Below are positions 1 through 19,396 of a DNA stretch of 64,000 nt, piece after piece; the first letter of the stretch is position 1; each line of letters begins with the position of its first letter. The notes below the pieces were generated by a model. The model was not told the DNA's origin. It saw only the letters and a list, made by a program, of their open reading frames with translations, and ran no database searches. This stretch comes from Castor canadensis. Its lineage: Eukaryota; Chordata; Mammalia; Rodentia; Castoridae. The position numbers were made by a program, and so were the translations under genes. Location of the stretch: positions 33,930,001-33,994,000 of the forward strand of contig NC_133400.1 of NCBI RefSeq assembly GCF_047511655.1. Reading direction: 5' to 3'.

Positions 1-8383
<8,383 letters not shown>

Positions 8384-8776
8384 AACAGCAGCACACTAGA
8401 GACATGGCATTCCCAGGCAGAATGCAACCTCTGCTTGCCTCCGACTCCTTGCCCTGTCCCCCTACCTTCTGGTCCCCTGGGTCTATGAACTCCAACATTA
8501 TGAAGACATTGTTTTGTACAACTTCTAGAGTTCTAAGCAAGCTTATTTATTAGTGATATAACCTTGCTTTGCAAACAGAATGCAAGCATTAACTTTGGTC
8601 TTCTGTATTTTGGACTAAATACTAATTGACTAGAGTGCTGTAAACTTACTGTAACATTTATGGCAATTCCAAGTTGCCCTGCTAGGCGGTCTTAATCTGG
8701 CATTAACTTATTTTCTATATCCAGTTTAATATGAATCTGGTGTTGATGCAATGCCTTCGTGATACATTAGATCTCT

Positions 8777-8782
8777 AATAAA
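8777..8782 (+). terminator. SALL1: proximal poly(A) signal AATAAA of SALL1
   Basis: A canonical AATAAA lies 394 bases after the stop codon. Cleavage here would give a short 3' UTR that lacks the nested inverted repeat and two of the three Pumilio-type sites. Confidence 0.7.
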
Positions 8783-8843
8783 GTCTGTATATAAATGTAC
8801 ACTTTGATCCTGCTGGAAAATTTTATCAGCAAACACATTGTCT

Positions 8844-8912
8844 AACCTTTCAAAACAGATTTAAGGGAAGGACTGAAAGTCCACACTGAACAGTGTGGTT
8901 CTTTGAAAGGTT
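8844..8912 (+). other. SALL1: nested inverted repeat in SALL1 3' UTR
   Basis: AACCTTTCAAA (8844-8854) is the exact reverse complement of TTTGAAAGGTT (8902-8912). Inside it, CCACACTG (8881-8888) and CAGTGTGG (8891-8898) form a second perfect stem with only AA between them. Together they could fold as an 11-bp stem holding a 26-base single-stranded arm and an 8-bp hairpin in the mRNA. Confidence 0.6.
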
Positions 8913-9272
8913 TGGGAGTTTTTGTTTTTGTTTTTTGTTTTTCATTTTTATTCTAAACTTCCACTTGCGTTTTTTGTTTTGTAGACTTAACTATTTCTGT
9001 TTGAACTGCTATTTGTATTGTGCTTTTTACTTGAGTCGTCCTCAATGTTAATAAGTTTCTGTACAGTAATAAGCACGCAGAATTCTTTAGAGAAAAAAAC
9101 AAGTGTTGTTTTGGTAGTTGAAACTGAGACGTAACATTTTGCCTTGTTAGGTATATTCACAATAGAACATGTGTGCTGGAATTTCACAATGCTGCTAAGT
9201 ATAGCATCTTGAACAACCTTCAGTGGAGAAAGTATAGATGCTCTTGTATATACAATAAGAAATATCGCTTTC

Positions 9273-9278
9273 ATTAAA
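9273..9278 (+). terminator. SALL1: distal poly(A) signal ATTAAA of SALL1
   Basis: This common variant signal lies about 890 bases after the stop, followed by the GT-rich GTATATATGT. Its position fits the usual length of the mammalian SALL1 3' UTR, so it probably marks the main 3' end. Confidence 0.6.
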
Positions 9279-9295
9279 ATGTATATATGTTCCTT

Positions 9296-10340
9296 ACAAG
9301 AGCAAATGCTTCTTCTTCATCAAGAGAGCAGGTATAGTGTTTGTTTATTTTGTATTAGGTATGGGAGAAAAAAAATTGGACTTGTTACATGCACTTTCTT
9401 GGAAAGTTGAAAGGAAAAGGGGGGGTCCAATTTCCTTAACATTTAATACTTACTAACAACAGAGATACTGTAATTTTACTCAAGTAATCAAATACATTTT
9501 CTTTTTGCAACAGATAAAACAAAAAGCTGTGTCTGTGTTTTTAGAGTGCATTTCTATTGAGTCAGGCCCCTAAATGTATTTTAACATTTCCCCAGGTACC
9601 AGTAAGATGTGTGTGTAAGTGAGTATCTCTCTCTAAATAAGAAATTGTAAAAAAAGCAAAACAGAAATGGGTTTGCATGGGCCTGTGTTTCCTTTTATTT
9701 AGAAATCGGAGGGCCTACATACTTTCCCAATACCCATTACTTGTCTGGGAATATGTATTTCAGTCTCCCCTCTTCTTCTACCCCACCCCCACCCCAGGGA
9801 AAAGAAAAAAATGCAAGTTGTTGCTGCGCTTTCATCCTGACAGGTAAGTTTCCTCAAACCGGACATTTGGATTTCAGTTTCAGCTGTAACTATTCTGGTT
9901 TTATTCTACTGGCTTCAGTGGCGGGTTTTTTTTTTTTTTTTTTTTTTTTCCAGGCAGCTGAGAGCCGCATTCTGGAGAATTCCCCATGCAACAGGGTTAT
10001 ATAATCTGACTCAGAAACCGGGCCTTAACCCAGTGAGGTCAACGTGTTCTTTATTTAATTAGTCTTTTTAGGCATTTAAAAGCACATAAATATTTAAAAG
10101 AAAAAGTCCATTATAAAGGATCTGTAGAGTCAACTTGAATTTTGTTGAATTTCATCCACAAAATTCAATTTGATTCTTCCTCTCTGTCTTTTGTTCTAGG
10201 AGAATATGTTTTCCCCTAGATTTCGGGGTGAGCAATCCCAACAGGGTGGAAGTTGTGTCCACAGGGGTTGGTGAATTTTGTTTGTTCATTTTAGGGAGGT
10301 GGTGACCCGGTAGCCTTGGCTGTGCCCAGGTAACGGTCAG
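9296..10340. other. intergenic, no gene seen
   Basis: Mostly AT-rich unique sequence just beyond SALL1. A run of 24 T lies at 9926-9949 and a short CCCCACCCC tract near 9781-9797. No recognisable repeat family and no convincing coding frame. Confidence 0.6.
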
Positions 10341-10349
10341 AAAGTTGGG

Positions 10350-11480
10350 CTGCCTTCTGGGAGAAGTTTCGCAGGGGCGCAGGCCACTCCACGGCGACTC
10401 TGGCCCTGCCTCCCTGGACCTTGTCATTAGACTTCAATGCCTTGGGTTAAAGAGCCCAGAGCTGAGGGGCGCCCGCGGCGCCAAATCAACCACAAGAGAG
10501 GCCCAGGGCGGGGGTTCCGGAGGGCGGGCTGACCCTAGGCCCTGATGATGCTGAGGTGGGGGCGCCCCCAAGCCAGGAGAGTATTGCGATGGGGGTTACG
10601 GGACATCGTGATGCAGACGATCATCCCGACGTCTCAGGATAGAAATTTTTGGAGGCTGAGATTTCTCCAACTCGCCTCTCCGGCCCGTTCCCGCCGCCCC
10701 AAAAGTGAGGACCAGGAGAGGCGGGCACGGGCCATAGTGGCTACATTTCGCGGCGGGGAAGGCGATGGCGACTAGGGACGCCGGGGCTGCGCTCTCCGAG
10801 GCCTGGCGCTCCTCTAGGCGGCCCCCGCGCCCCTGGGCAAAGCCTGGGGACATCGGGGCGACCGCGGGCTGCGGCCACCGTGGGGGGCGGGCTTCGACAG
10901 GCTAGGCCCGCATCCGCCCGGGGCCCAGCGGCTGCATCCCGAGCTCCGAAGTCCGGACGACCCGGCCCCCGCCCCTTGATCCCGGGCGGGAGGAGGAGTT
11001 CAGGCCCAGCCCCTCCCGGGTATGCTGTGGACGTGCGTGCGCGCGGTGGGGACCGTGGGGGTCCAGGGCGGGATCCCCGCGTTTCTCCCCACTCATCACC
11101 AGCCTTCTTACAGTGAGTAAAGGCTAGCAAAAGTCGCTTTTCGTTGAGACCGATTTTCGGAGGCAACCTTAGGAATAGGTCGTAGTCTCGGTCTCTCTCC
11201 CTCCGTCTCCCCTCCTGGGCCCCTTTTGTTCCTGCCTATCGGTTTATCGATTGACTATCTATTACTTGCCCATTCCCCCTGCATTCATTTCCAAAACAAG
11301 AAAGTGCCCGCAGCCCTCCTTCTCCTGCGTGTGACAAACACGCTGAGCCTCGCACAGCGGCGGAAGAGAAATGGATTCGTTCTCATAAAGCAACAGGGTC
11401 GCCTTCAAGGCAGAGCGTGCGCCGCCCCTCCCCCGCCGCGCCACCGCGCCCGGTCCCTCCCGTCGGCTTCTCAAAGTTGA
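10350..11480. promoter_or_regulatory. orphan CpG island downstream of SALL1
   Basis: GC-rich DNA dense in CpG, for example about nine CpG in 10741-10800 and again in 10861-10920, with GGGCGG-type Sp1 boxes. The core is about 10350-11110, with a weaker shoulder to 11480. It starts about 1 kb past the SALL1 3' end and is not the SALL1 promoter, which lies upstream of the window. Short open frames on both strands (up to 141 codons) are what GC-rich DNA gives by chance. A good donor-like GTGAGTAAAG at 11113-11122 would suit a + strand non-coding first exon. It could be a promoter for an unannotated transcript or a Polycomb-type CpG island. Confidence 0.65.
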
Positions 11481-14400
11481 GGTGGGTCGTGGTGGCTTGG
11501 AATCACCGAGAGCCAGAGTCGCTGAACTAACAAGGGCTATTGCAGAGTGGAATGACAGCTAAATTCACTAATTTTTTTAACCAAAAATATTCACTTTGGT
11601 GACATTTTCTCTAACCATCTTTTTTTTTAAAATGTGAATTGTAAAAACACGGAAAAGTTACAGTGGTGCCAATGACCCAAAATTTACAAAACTTAGCAAC
11701 TTGTTTCTTCGTGTTTTTTTTTCTTAAGTAACTGCTTTGTTCTTCCTTTACGTCTGTGTCACTGTCATTCTTTGTTCAGTTCTCTGAGGCTTTCTTCCCT
11801 CTATTCTTTATGTTTTTTTCCCTTTCTCCCCCTGCCTCCATCTGCATTGCTTTGCCCCTCCCCCAACATGGACATTTTCTTTCTGGAAAATATACTGGGA
11901 AGAGCAGTCTGGTGGTGGACAGAGACCTGGGGAGGAAAAAGAAAAGAGAGAACGAGGGGCAGGTCCAGGCTGCCCAGGAGACCCTTCCGTGGGGGTCCCG
12001 GTGGGGGAAGGGGGGAATCCTTGAAGATCAGTGGGAGATAATTGAACCCAACTTTGAGTTTTGCCTTTCCCTACCCCAGTCTACATAGGCAGGATTTATT
12101 CAAATGGATTTATTGCATATTCATATATATTATATATGTGTAAAGGTGTTCAAACCAAAAATCCTAAATAACTTGCAGTTGACATAAATTTCTAGGAGTA
12201 GATTATTTGCTTTTTTTTTTTTTTTTGGTGTGTTGTGAATGTCAAGAATGAGAGAGGTTTTTAAAAGAAAGACAAAAGCTCCCACTCTGTTAAAACTTAA
12301 CAGTCTTGTTAGAAAAATAAATCCATGGCTCCTCACTGGGAGAGACACACTACCCCAAATGAAACAAATGTCAGAGGGTAACAAAATGGGGGTGGGGGAG
12401 TGAAGTGAATTTCAAAGGGCTCCACAGTACATGGCAATCTGAGATTCACAGAAAAGTGGAGACGGATAAGGCAGGAATTAGGTCATCTTGTCCAGACCCC
12501 AGGAAATATGTTTAGATCAAAGCCTGCACTGTTAGGATAAACAAAACAGGACACGTTGGGCCCTACCATTATTTTCATCTCAGTGTTAAGACCTGCTAAT
12601 CTAACCAACTCTATTTGATGAAAGGGGGTAAAAATTACAACTGTAAAAATGACTGGGTAAAAAATGTCCTCACAACTGGAATAGGAAGATAAAGATTTAG
12701 ATTTGAGCTAAAAAGTAACAAGATCCAGACCCAGATCAACACAAACTTCCTGGAATTTTAGCACTAAATAAATTATCTAATCCTAACCCATTGTTCCCTC
12801 CCTGCGACCCCCACCCCATGCAATTGATGATTTACATAAAAAAAATTGTTAAATTTTAACTGCAGTCTATGAACATTGCAGGAGGCCTGCTTTGGGGGCC
12901 TTAAAGACCTATCTCCTTTCTGCCCACCCCCACCCCCCCAGCCGGGTGGTCCCTGAGGCTCACCAACCCAGGCAGTTCTTGGGGCAGCCTGCCTGTTGGC
13001 CTTTACTGTGTGGATTCTCCTTTAAACCCAGCCTTAAGGTTTGGTCTCTCTTTCCACTGTAAGGGAGATTGACAGAGGCCGGGAGCTTACGTCACATAAA
13101 CCTGGCTTTGGATCCACACAAGTAGGCAGTGGTTGATATTTTAGCATCTAAGCCGGGTCTGTGTAAGACTCTTTCACCACAGAGTTGATGGCCTTAAACC
13201 AACTGCCAAGGAACATTGGACAGATAGAAACATCCAGAAAAGGGACAGGAAATCCCAGAGAAGGAAAATTCACCCCAGCTAAATCCAGGGTTGTAGTTCC
13301 TTGCTGAGTCTGGCTTCCTCTTAACTGTTTAAACATATGATTTGGCTTCTCCTGTGCTTCTGCGTCCATGGGAGCTCAAGTTGAACAAAGACTCGTGGGC
13401 TGTGTGTCAACTTGGCTCCAGCCCTCTGTGAAGCCTGGGTGACCGAGGTGGGGAATGACAGGGCCTTTACAAACACCATAGGAATAGGCCATGTCTGTGT
13501 GGGGCCCTTGGTGAGCGGCTGTCTCCTCACACAGGGCAATTCCAGGATCAGCTTTTCACTTGTATTCTGTGGAGGGCTCTGATGACACACAAGTTGCAAA
13601 ATGCAGCCACACACAAGGCGATCCTCTGTGTTAGACACAAGGTGGGACCTTCTCCAGCCTCGCCAGGTAAATCCTGACTCAGTGAGGTTTGGAAGCTCCA
13701 TTTAGTATGAGGCACAGTCACCCTATAAACATGGGTGACCAGGTAAATGCAGCAAGACCCCACTCCAAATGCTTGCAGCAGAAAAAGGAACACCTTACTT
13801 GTCATCCTGAACATCTGCCTCTGCATTCTGAATTTGGGGCATTCTAATCTTGTTTGTGATTCATAAAAATCCATTTAATAAGTAACAAAATTGAAGTCCA
13901 TGTAGCAGAGACCCGACACGGGCCCCAGGAGACCTACCGCTCTCATTGGCTTGTGCACTTAGGGATCATCGCCTGATTGGTGGTTTGGGAGCCCCATCTG
14001 TACTGCAAGAGGTGATTTCCTTCAATTTCCGTTTACACCCTTTTCCCAGTCTTCCCATCATTGGTGCACCTCATATTCTATTGCTTATTTAGTCATTTAA
14101 TTTACATTTACTCCTTTTTTCAAGCTGAAGTGTACTTATTTTAGAAGGAACAGGAAACACAAAGTTCAATTCTCTCCAATAGTCTTGTAACCCTGTGCAG
14201 GAGAAATACTTAGACTGTGAACCAATTTCATGTGGGTGATGAACCCCAAATCAAAATAACTTGAACACAGCCTGCCATCTCACTCAGTCACTTCCTTTCT
14301 TACTTTTCTTCTAACCCGCTACCTCTTGCTAAAAACGCGGCAAGGTCTGTGGGCCTTAACAGAGTTTTAGTGAAGTCCTCATCTCTGCCTCCTTGCCTGG

Positions 14401-14650
14401 CAACACACACCTTTGAATTGCTCCAAGGTTTTTCAAACTGTGGGCAATGACTCATGGTGAATTCCCTTTATGAAACCAGCATAGCAGCTCTTCACCAGCA
14501 CGTGTTAATGTAATTAACAGAAGAGATACAACCCATCACTCTTGGAAAAGCATCTTGGAAGGTTTGCTTCAGGTGTGCATGCAGGTATGTACACTAGGCC
14601 ACAGGGAAGAGGGTGGGTCTTAGCATGAATTGCTATCCAAACAGTTTGGA
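11481..14650. other. intergenic, repeat-poor, no gene seen
   Basis: Unique sequence with pyrimidine-rich patches (about 11700-11870) and T/A runs (12211-12226). The longest frames (126 and 108 codons on the minus strand at 13321-13874) overlap each other and show no familiar motif. At 14504-14518, GTTAAT and ATTAAC form an inverted pair with a 3-base spacer, resembling but not matching the HNF1 palindrome, whose spacer is one base. Confidence 0.55.
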
Positions 14651-14651
14651 A

Positions 14652-14944
14652 AGAGTTGGACGTGGTGGTGGCTCGTGCCTATAATCCCAGCTACTCAAGA
14701 AGCAGAAATTGGGAGGATCAAGATTGGAGGCCAGCCCAAGCAAAAAGTTAATGAGACCTCATTTCAACAAACAAGCTGGGTGTGGTTCTCCACATCTGTT
14801 AATCCCAGCTGTGCAGGAGGTGTTGGGTATGAGGATCGTGGACAGCCCAGACAAAAACACCATATTCTATCTGAAAAATAACGAGAGCAAAAAGGTGTGG
14901 CTCAAGTGGTAGGAGGCCATGGGTTCAAACCCCAGTAGTTTAAA
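14652..14944 (+). mobile_element. composite SINE (B1-type modules plus ID-like tail)
   Basis: Two 7SL-like left modules in tandem (GTGGCTCGTGCCTATAATCC, then GGTGTGG..CTGTTAATCCCAGC) are followed by an ID-like tail (GTGTGGCTCAAGTGGTAG..GGTTCAAACCCCAGTA). The B-box-like GTTCAAACCCC marks a tRNA-derived part. The element is diverged and has no long A-tail. Confidence 0.7.
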
Positions 14945-15489
14945 AGCCATAGCCCTGAAAAGTATGGTTTTCCCCTCTGTATTTCAGCTGAAATACAGAA
15001 TTTGGGGCTTCTGAGAGAGGACTGACTGGATGGGGCTGGACTGAGCAATGGCAGAGGCACTGTCTCCACGTTGTCTTTACAGTCATCATCCCTTGCACAG
15101 TTTTTTGGGGCTGCTTGGAACTGCAGAGGAAGAAAAGGCAGCTGGCTTCCTGGGGCTGACTTGCGTGTGTTCTCCTTGCCTAGTCGGCGTTCACGTGGAG
15201 GATTTTAATAGCGTTTGTGTCGTCAAGGGAATTCCTTCTTAAACACCCACTAGTGCAAAAGAGGAAACAAAAACTGAGTGAAAAGCTTAGTTACAGCAGC
15301 AAGCTGCACTGTCCCTTTAAGACCCCTCCCCCATTGGTAATTGGGCCCAGCTCTTGGGTAACTAAGATAACATCCCTCCCAAATCCTGCCATTTCTCAGC
15401 ATCCTTGTCACTGCAGGACTTATCATGGCCTAATAGCATAGAATCCTGAAGTCATTTCTATAAGACTCCCTGTAGACACACCACTCAGG

Positions 15490-15566
15490 GTGGGGTGGGG
15501 GTGTGACTCAGAGGCAGAGCAATTACCTAGCTTACAGGAGGCCATGAGTTTCACCCCTAGAAAGTA
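15490..15566 (+). mobile_element. ID-like SINE
   Basis: GGGGGTGTGACTCAGAGGCAG.. through GGCCATGAGTTTCACCCC matches the tRNA-derived module seen repeatedly in this window. It runs directly into a purine-rich simple repeat, which probably grew from its A-rich tail. Confidence 0.6.
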
Positions 15567-15647
15567 TGGGAGGGAAAGAAAAAGAAAGGGAGGGAGGGAG
15601 GGAGGCGAGGAGGAAGGAAGGAAGGAAGGAAGGAAAGAAGGAAGAGG
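15567..15647. repeat. purine simple repeat (GGGA)n/(GGAA)n
   Basis: About 80 bases of G and A only or nearly so, with GGGA units passing into GGAA units. It sits between two ID-like SINEs. Confidence 0.85.
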
Positions 15648-15775
15648 ACTAGAGGTGTGGCTCAAACAGTGGAATACCTGATTTGCAAGCCTGAAGCCCT
15701 GAGTTCATATATTAGTCCTACAAAAAAACAAAACAAAACAAAAAAAACAAGAAAGAAAAGAAAGATAGGAACATT
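15646..15775 (+). mobile_element. ID-like SINE with A-rich tail
   Basis: AGAGGTGTGGCTCAAACAGTGG.. GCCCTGAGTTCATAT is the tRNA-derived module, followed by an A-rich tail (CAAAACAAAACAAAAAAAAC). Confidence 0.7.
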
Positions 15776-15804
15776 GAGGACTTCAACACAGATAAGATTC
15801 TAGT

Positions 15805-15848
15805 GCGTGCTCTCTCTCTTCTCTTTCTCTCTCTCTCTCTCTCTCTCC
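15805..15848. repeat. (CT)n microsatellite
   Basis: A nearly pure CT repeat of about 44 bases with two short interruptions. Confidence 0.85.
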
Positions 15849-16144
15849 TAAATCTCCAGATCTAGGGGTGACAAGGAACTTCTTTTCCTATACAGGAGTT
15901 GGTCTAAGAGCAAAGCCTGACCTACTTACACTTACTTCTCTCCATGTGGATGTAACAGTGACGTCCCCAAGTCAACTTGTGTATAAAGCACAGGATGCAG
16001 CGCTCAGCCTCGGTCCTCAGTCCAATACTTCTTATTTAATTGGACAAGGAGTTACCGTGAGAGTTGGCATTGTGGGCATAGGTTCTTAAGCCTTTGCCAA
16101 ACAGCTGCATGCTGTCCCCTCCCCCCCACACACACCCTGGGCAG

Positions 16145-16465
16145 AGGCACTTCCTGCCTTGGCTCTTTGGGTTTGATCAAGTGACTTGCTTTGGCCAGGA
16201 GGTAAGGTAGACACTACTGTGTGCAGGTTCCAAGCCTGGCCTCAGGACTGCGTGTTTCCACTTGGGCCTCTGCTGTCACCCTGAGAAGCACATACCAGCT
16301 GGCCTCAGGGAAAGAGTGAGAGCCCCCTAGGAGCAGAGCTTCCCAGCCAACCCCACCCTGGACTGGCCAAGCCCAGCAAGGCACAGGTACCTGAATGCGG
16401 TTTGCTATGCAGAACCACAGCTCTGCTGTTGTTTCAAGTCATGGAGCTTAACATCACTGAGGCTA
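16145..16465 (+). mobile_element. MLT1-type MaLR LTR, diverged
   Basis: GACTTGCTTTGGCCAGGAGG and, near the end, CTGTTGTTTCAAGTCATGGA correspond to the MLT1 phrases 'acttgctttggccaatagaa' and 'ttgttttaagccactgag'. It is an old, diverged solo LTR. Assignment is by eye. Confidence 0.5.
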
Positions 16466-16479
16466 AGTGAGTGCATTTT

Positions 16480-16735
16480 GATGAGGTATTTAACAACTTG
16501 CAAAGTGTCAGCCATTGCTCCACACATTTTACTTGAAGTAACTCATTTAATAATCACTGTAACAACCACGAGTGGACATGATCATTGCACCCATTTGATA
16601 GATAAGGAAACTGAGGCCCAGAGAGGTTAAATTAGATGTCTGCAACACACCTGGTAAGCAACAAGAATTTGAATGTAGATGTGTGGTTGCAGAGTGCACA
16701 TGCTGAGTTCTGAATCATTATGCTATGCTTATGCC
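16480..16735 (+). mobile_element. MIR SINE
   Basis: AACTCATTTAATAATCACTG is followed by GATAAGGAAACTGAGGCCCA, GAGAGGTTAA and ACCTGGTAAGC, the standard MIR order. This is an old mammal-wide tRNA-derived SINE. Confidence 0.8.
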
Positions 16736-16976
16736 CTGCCACAAATCTTCCCAAGAATCTTCCAAACCCCAGGCCCAGCGTTACAAGATATACCAGTCTC
16801 CCTGTACCCGCCCATCCTGATGTGCCCTTTCCCGACACTGTTCACAAGTCTCCAGAGAAGAAACCCAAGTGATCCACAGCAAGCCACCTGTTCTCTAAAC
16901 CCATGCTGCAGGATACCCCTCCCATTCCAATTCCTTCATGCTCAGCATGCAGCGTAGACAGAAATAGCAGAGATGC

Positions 16977-17098
16977 AGCTGGGTGTGGAGCTTCTCACCT
17001 GTAATCCCAGCACTCAGAGTGCTCAGGCAGGAGAATCTCCAGTTCCAGGCCAGTCTGGGCTACATAGCAAGACCCTGTCTCAAAAACAAACACAAAAA
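16977..17098 (+). mobile_element. B1-type SINE
   Basis: CTGGGTGTGGAG..CACCTGTAATCCCAGCACTC.. GGCCAGTCTGGGCTACATAG.. CAAGACCCTGTCTC is a clear 7SL-derived B1 monomer with a short A-rich tail. Confidence 0.88.
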
Positions 17099-17702
17099 TA
17101 GCAGGGATGCACACTAATTGTGGGTCCATCCCTGGGTCCAGTGTCTTCCTTTAGCAAGCAAGGAGTGCCTTATGTGATGACCAATATCCTCCCTGCAAAG
17201 ACCTCGGTAATCCTGAGAAGTGAAATTATTTTAGTGCCAGTTCCATAGGAAATGATATGTCCATCTAGAAGTATGGGGAGCTTATCCCCTCCCTCATTTC
17301 TGTCTCGTGGAAAAAGAAATCAACTTTCTTCTTTATCATTCCATACACTGCAAAGTCACCACAAGTCTTCACTGAGAGAGGAAGTCGCATCTGAACTGTC
17401 ACCGTGAAGAAATCATCCACAGGGATGAGAAGCTGGTATATTTTTGTCTCCATAAAAAGAGAATCATTGTGATTCCCATCTTCTTACTTGCTCAAAGCTA
17501 AGTTTGAACATTCCTGGAAAATCAAGGAACTGTTTGAAAAAGTTGTTAAAATTTAGGAAGTCTGAGAGGTGGGGGTCAGGTTTTCCTGGTGTGGATGTGC
17601 TGGGGGTGGGGTGGGTAAGAAAGGATTGGAAGATTGGCAGAATGGTGTCTTTTCTCTCTTGGTGTCTGTCTCAGTCTGTTTTCTGTTGTTTTGTTGGATA
17701 TT

Positions 17703-17762
17703 TTGAGGGGTGTGGTGTGATGCTTGGCAAGTGCTCTACCACTGAGCCACACCCCCAGCCCA
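17703..17762 (-). mobile_element. ID-like SINE fragment
   Basis: The reverse complement reads GGGCTGGGGGTGTGGCTCAG.. GGTAGAGCACTTGCCAAGCAT, the tRNA-derived module, truncated. Confidence 0.7.
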
Positions 17763-17764
17763 AG

Positions 17765-18110
17765 ACTAGATATTTATAAGAAAAAGTTTAGATAGATCAT
17801 AGTTCTAGAGGCTGGATGTCCAAGATCAGACAGCCACATCTGTGAAGGGCCTTGGGCTGCCTCTTAACATGTTGGAAAGATGGAAGGACAAGCAGCCATA
17901 CACAAAAGAGAGAAGACTACAGGGAAACTTGCCTTCTAACAGCTAGTGCTTGAGACAATGAAGCCAGTCCTGAGAAAAAAGCATTGAACAGAGAAATCCA
18001 TTGAACAGACTTATCCATCTCTTAAAATAGGACCCACTTCCAACACCACCATAATCACAGTCAAATTTCAACATGAGTTTCAAGAGGAACAAACCCTATT
18101 CCATTGAATG
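17765..18110 (-). mobile_element. MaLR-type LTR
   Basis: TTTATAAGAAAAAG.. AGTTCTAGAGGCTGG.. TGTCCAAGATCAGAC, then ATAGGACCCACTTCCAACAC and TCAAATTTCAACATGAG, follow the reverse complement of an MST/MLT1-like LTR in the right order. Confidence 0.6.
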
Positions 18111-18129
18111 CTGCTTACTCCCTGATTGG

Positions 18130-18310
18130 CCAATGCAAGCATTTCCCAAAGCTGCTATAACACATCACCTCTTCTCTGTATATGTCTCTTCTGTCTCTCT
18201 TCTTCTTTTACAAGAAGACCAGCCATATTGAATTAGCATCCACTCTATGGATCTCATCTTAATGTGGTTACATCCTTAAAAACCCTATTTCCAAGGAAGT
18301 TCCTAGGCAC
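18130..18310 (-). mobile_element. MLT1-type LTR fragment
   Basis: CTCTTCTTCTTTTACAAGAAG, CAGCCATATTGAATTAGCAT and AACCCTATTTCCAAGG match the antisense of MLT1 ('rapid' relatives: ATATTGGATTAGGGCCCACC, CCCTGTCTCCAAATACAG). Only the central part remains. Confidence 0.5.
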
Positions 18311-19284
18311 AGATACCAGGTTTTGAAGGAGGCTGCTGCAGTAGCCCAAATGAGACCCAACAAGGTCCTGAGAGGAGAAGGAAGGGTGGAAGTTAGGTGT
18401 TTTCAAGCAGTTCCCCATGCCTAGAAAAGCAGTGGCTCTCAGAACTCAAAAAGTGTTCAGAGCCTTCCAGCCCCAGAGTGGAGCCTTTCAGACTGTTTGG
18501 CCACCCCACACTACTGAGTGTTTCACTTGGCTCATGCAGCAAGGTTAACAAATTTGAAAGCGTTGCCAACATTTAAAAACTCAGAAGTTCTCATATAAAA
18601 GTTCCAAATTCCAGATTTGTTTCAAATGTCAGATGATCAAGTGTTCTCTCCCTTCCACATTTCAATGATCAGCTGGCACCATGGTATGACTGTCTCCTTG
18701 GAGGAAGCAAACCTGCTCCCCACTTTGCTACAGTACCTCCCTAAGCCATCCAAGATGGCTGGCCTAAGAAAGGCACCCAACAAAGCAATGCATGCATGGG
18801 GCTGTTTCAGAAGAGCTCCCTCAGGAAGGGTTCAGACAGGACCCTGGTTTCCTGTAGAAATATGTCCTTGCTGGAGATGTTAGAGACAGACACGATGGCT
18901 TGAAGCTGGGCCTGGGGTACAGGAAGGCTCCATTACTGTTCACCTTGCTTGCACATTCTCCATTTCCTTCAGCCTTGTCCCCAGGGCAGAGCAGATGGAG
19001 ACACCACTCCATTTCCTTTCCACAGATGCGGAAACTGAGGTCTAGGAACTGACTGAGACCTCTCTGGAGCTTTGCCTTAAATGGCGGAGAACTATTTAAA
19101 CCCAGGATTTCTGCCTGGGTTTCTTTTCAATGAAACGCTCACTATTTTAGAAGTTAGGTTTGTACTCTGGCAAAAGGACTCTATTGCCTTTGTGTTTGGA
19201 AGGTTTGATTCAGGCCCAGTCACAATAACAACAAAAAAACAAAAACAGGGTTAGCTTCCCACAGAAGAGACTTGAGTTACCGAA

Positions 19285-19396
19285 AGAACTTCCTTCCTTC
19301 CTTCTTTCCTTCCTCCCTCCCTCCCTCCCTCCTTCCTTCCCTCCTCCCTCCCTCCTTCCCTCTCTCTGTCTCTCTCTCTGTCTCTCCCTCTCTCTG
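19285..19396. repeat. polypyrimidine simple repeat (CCTT)n/(CCCT)n/(CT)n
   Basis: About 110 bases almost entirely C and T, passing from CTTC units through CCCT to CTCTGT. It abuts a minus-strand ID-like SINE and probably derives from that element's A-rich tail. Confidence 0.85.

Larger units (their letters stand above)
8384..9295 (+). other. SALL1: SALL1 3' untranslated region
   Basis: AT-rich sequence follows the stop codon, with two candidate poly(A) signals (8777 and 9273). The 3' end is placed about 20 bases after the second; this is inferred. The long form is consistent with the roughly 1-kb 3' UTR of mammalian SALL1 mRNA. It contains three exact TGTATATA sites (8786-8793, 9245-9252, 9280-9287) and a nested inverted repeat at 8844-8912. 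No interspersed repeat is visible. Confidence 0.8.

Noticed and set aside
10741-11166. 141-codon minus-strand frame in the CpG island
   Set aside because: Pro/Arg/Gly-rich translation typical of CpG-rich DNA, with overlapping frames on the other strand.
14504-14518. HNF1-like palindrome GTTAAT..ATTAAC
   Set aside because: The spacer is three bases rather than one, so it does not fit the HNF1 site.
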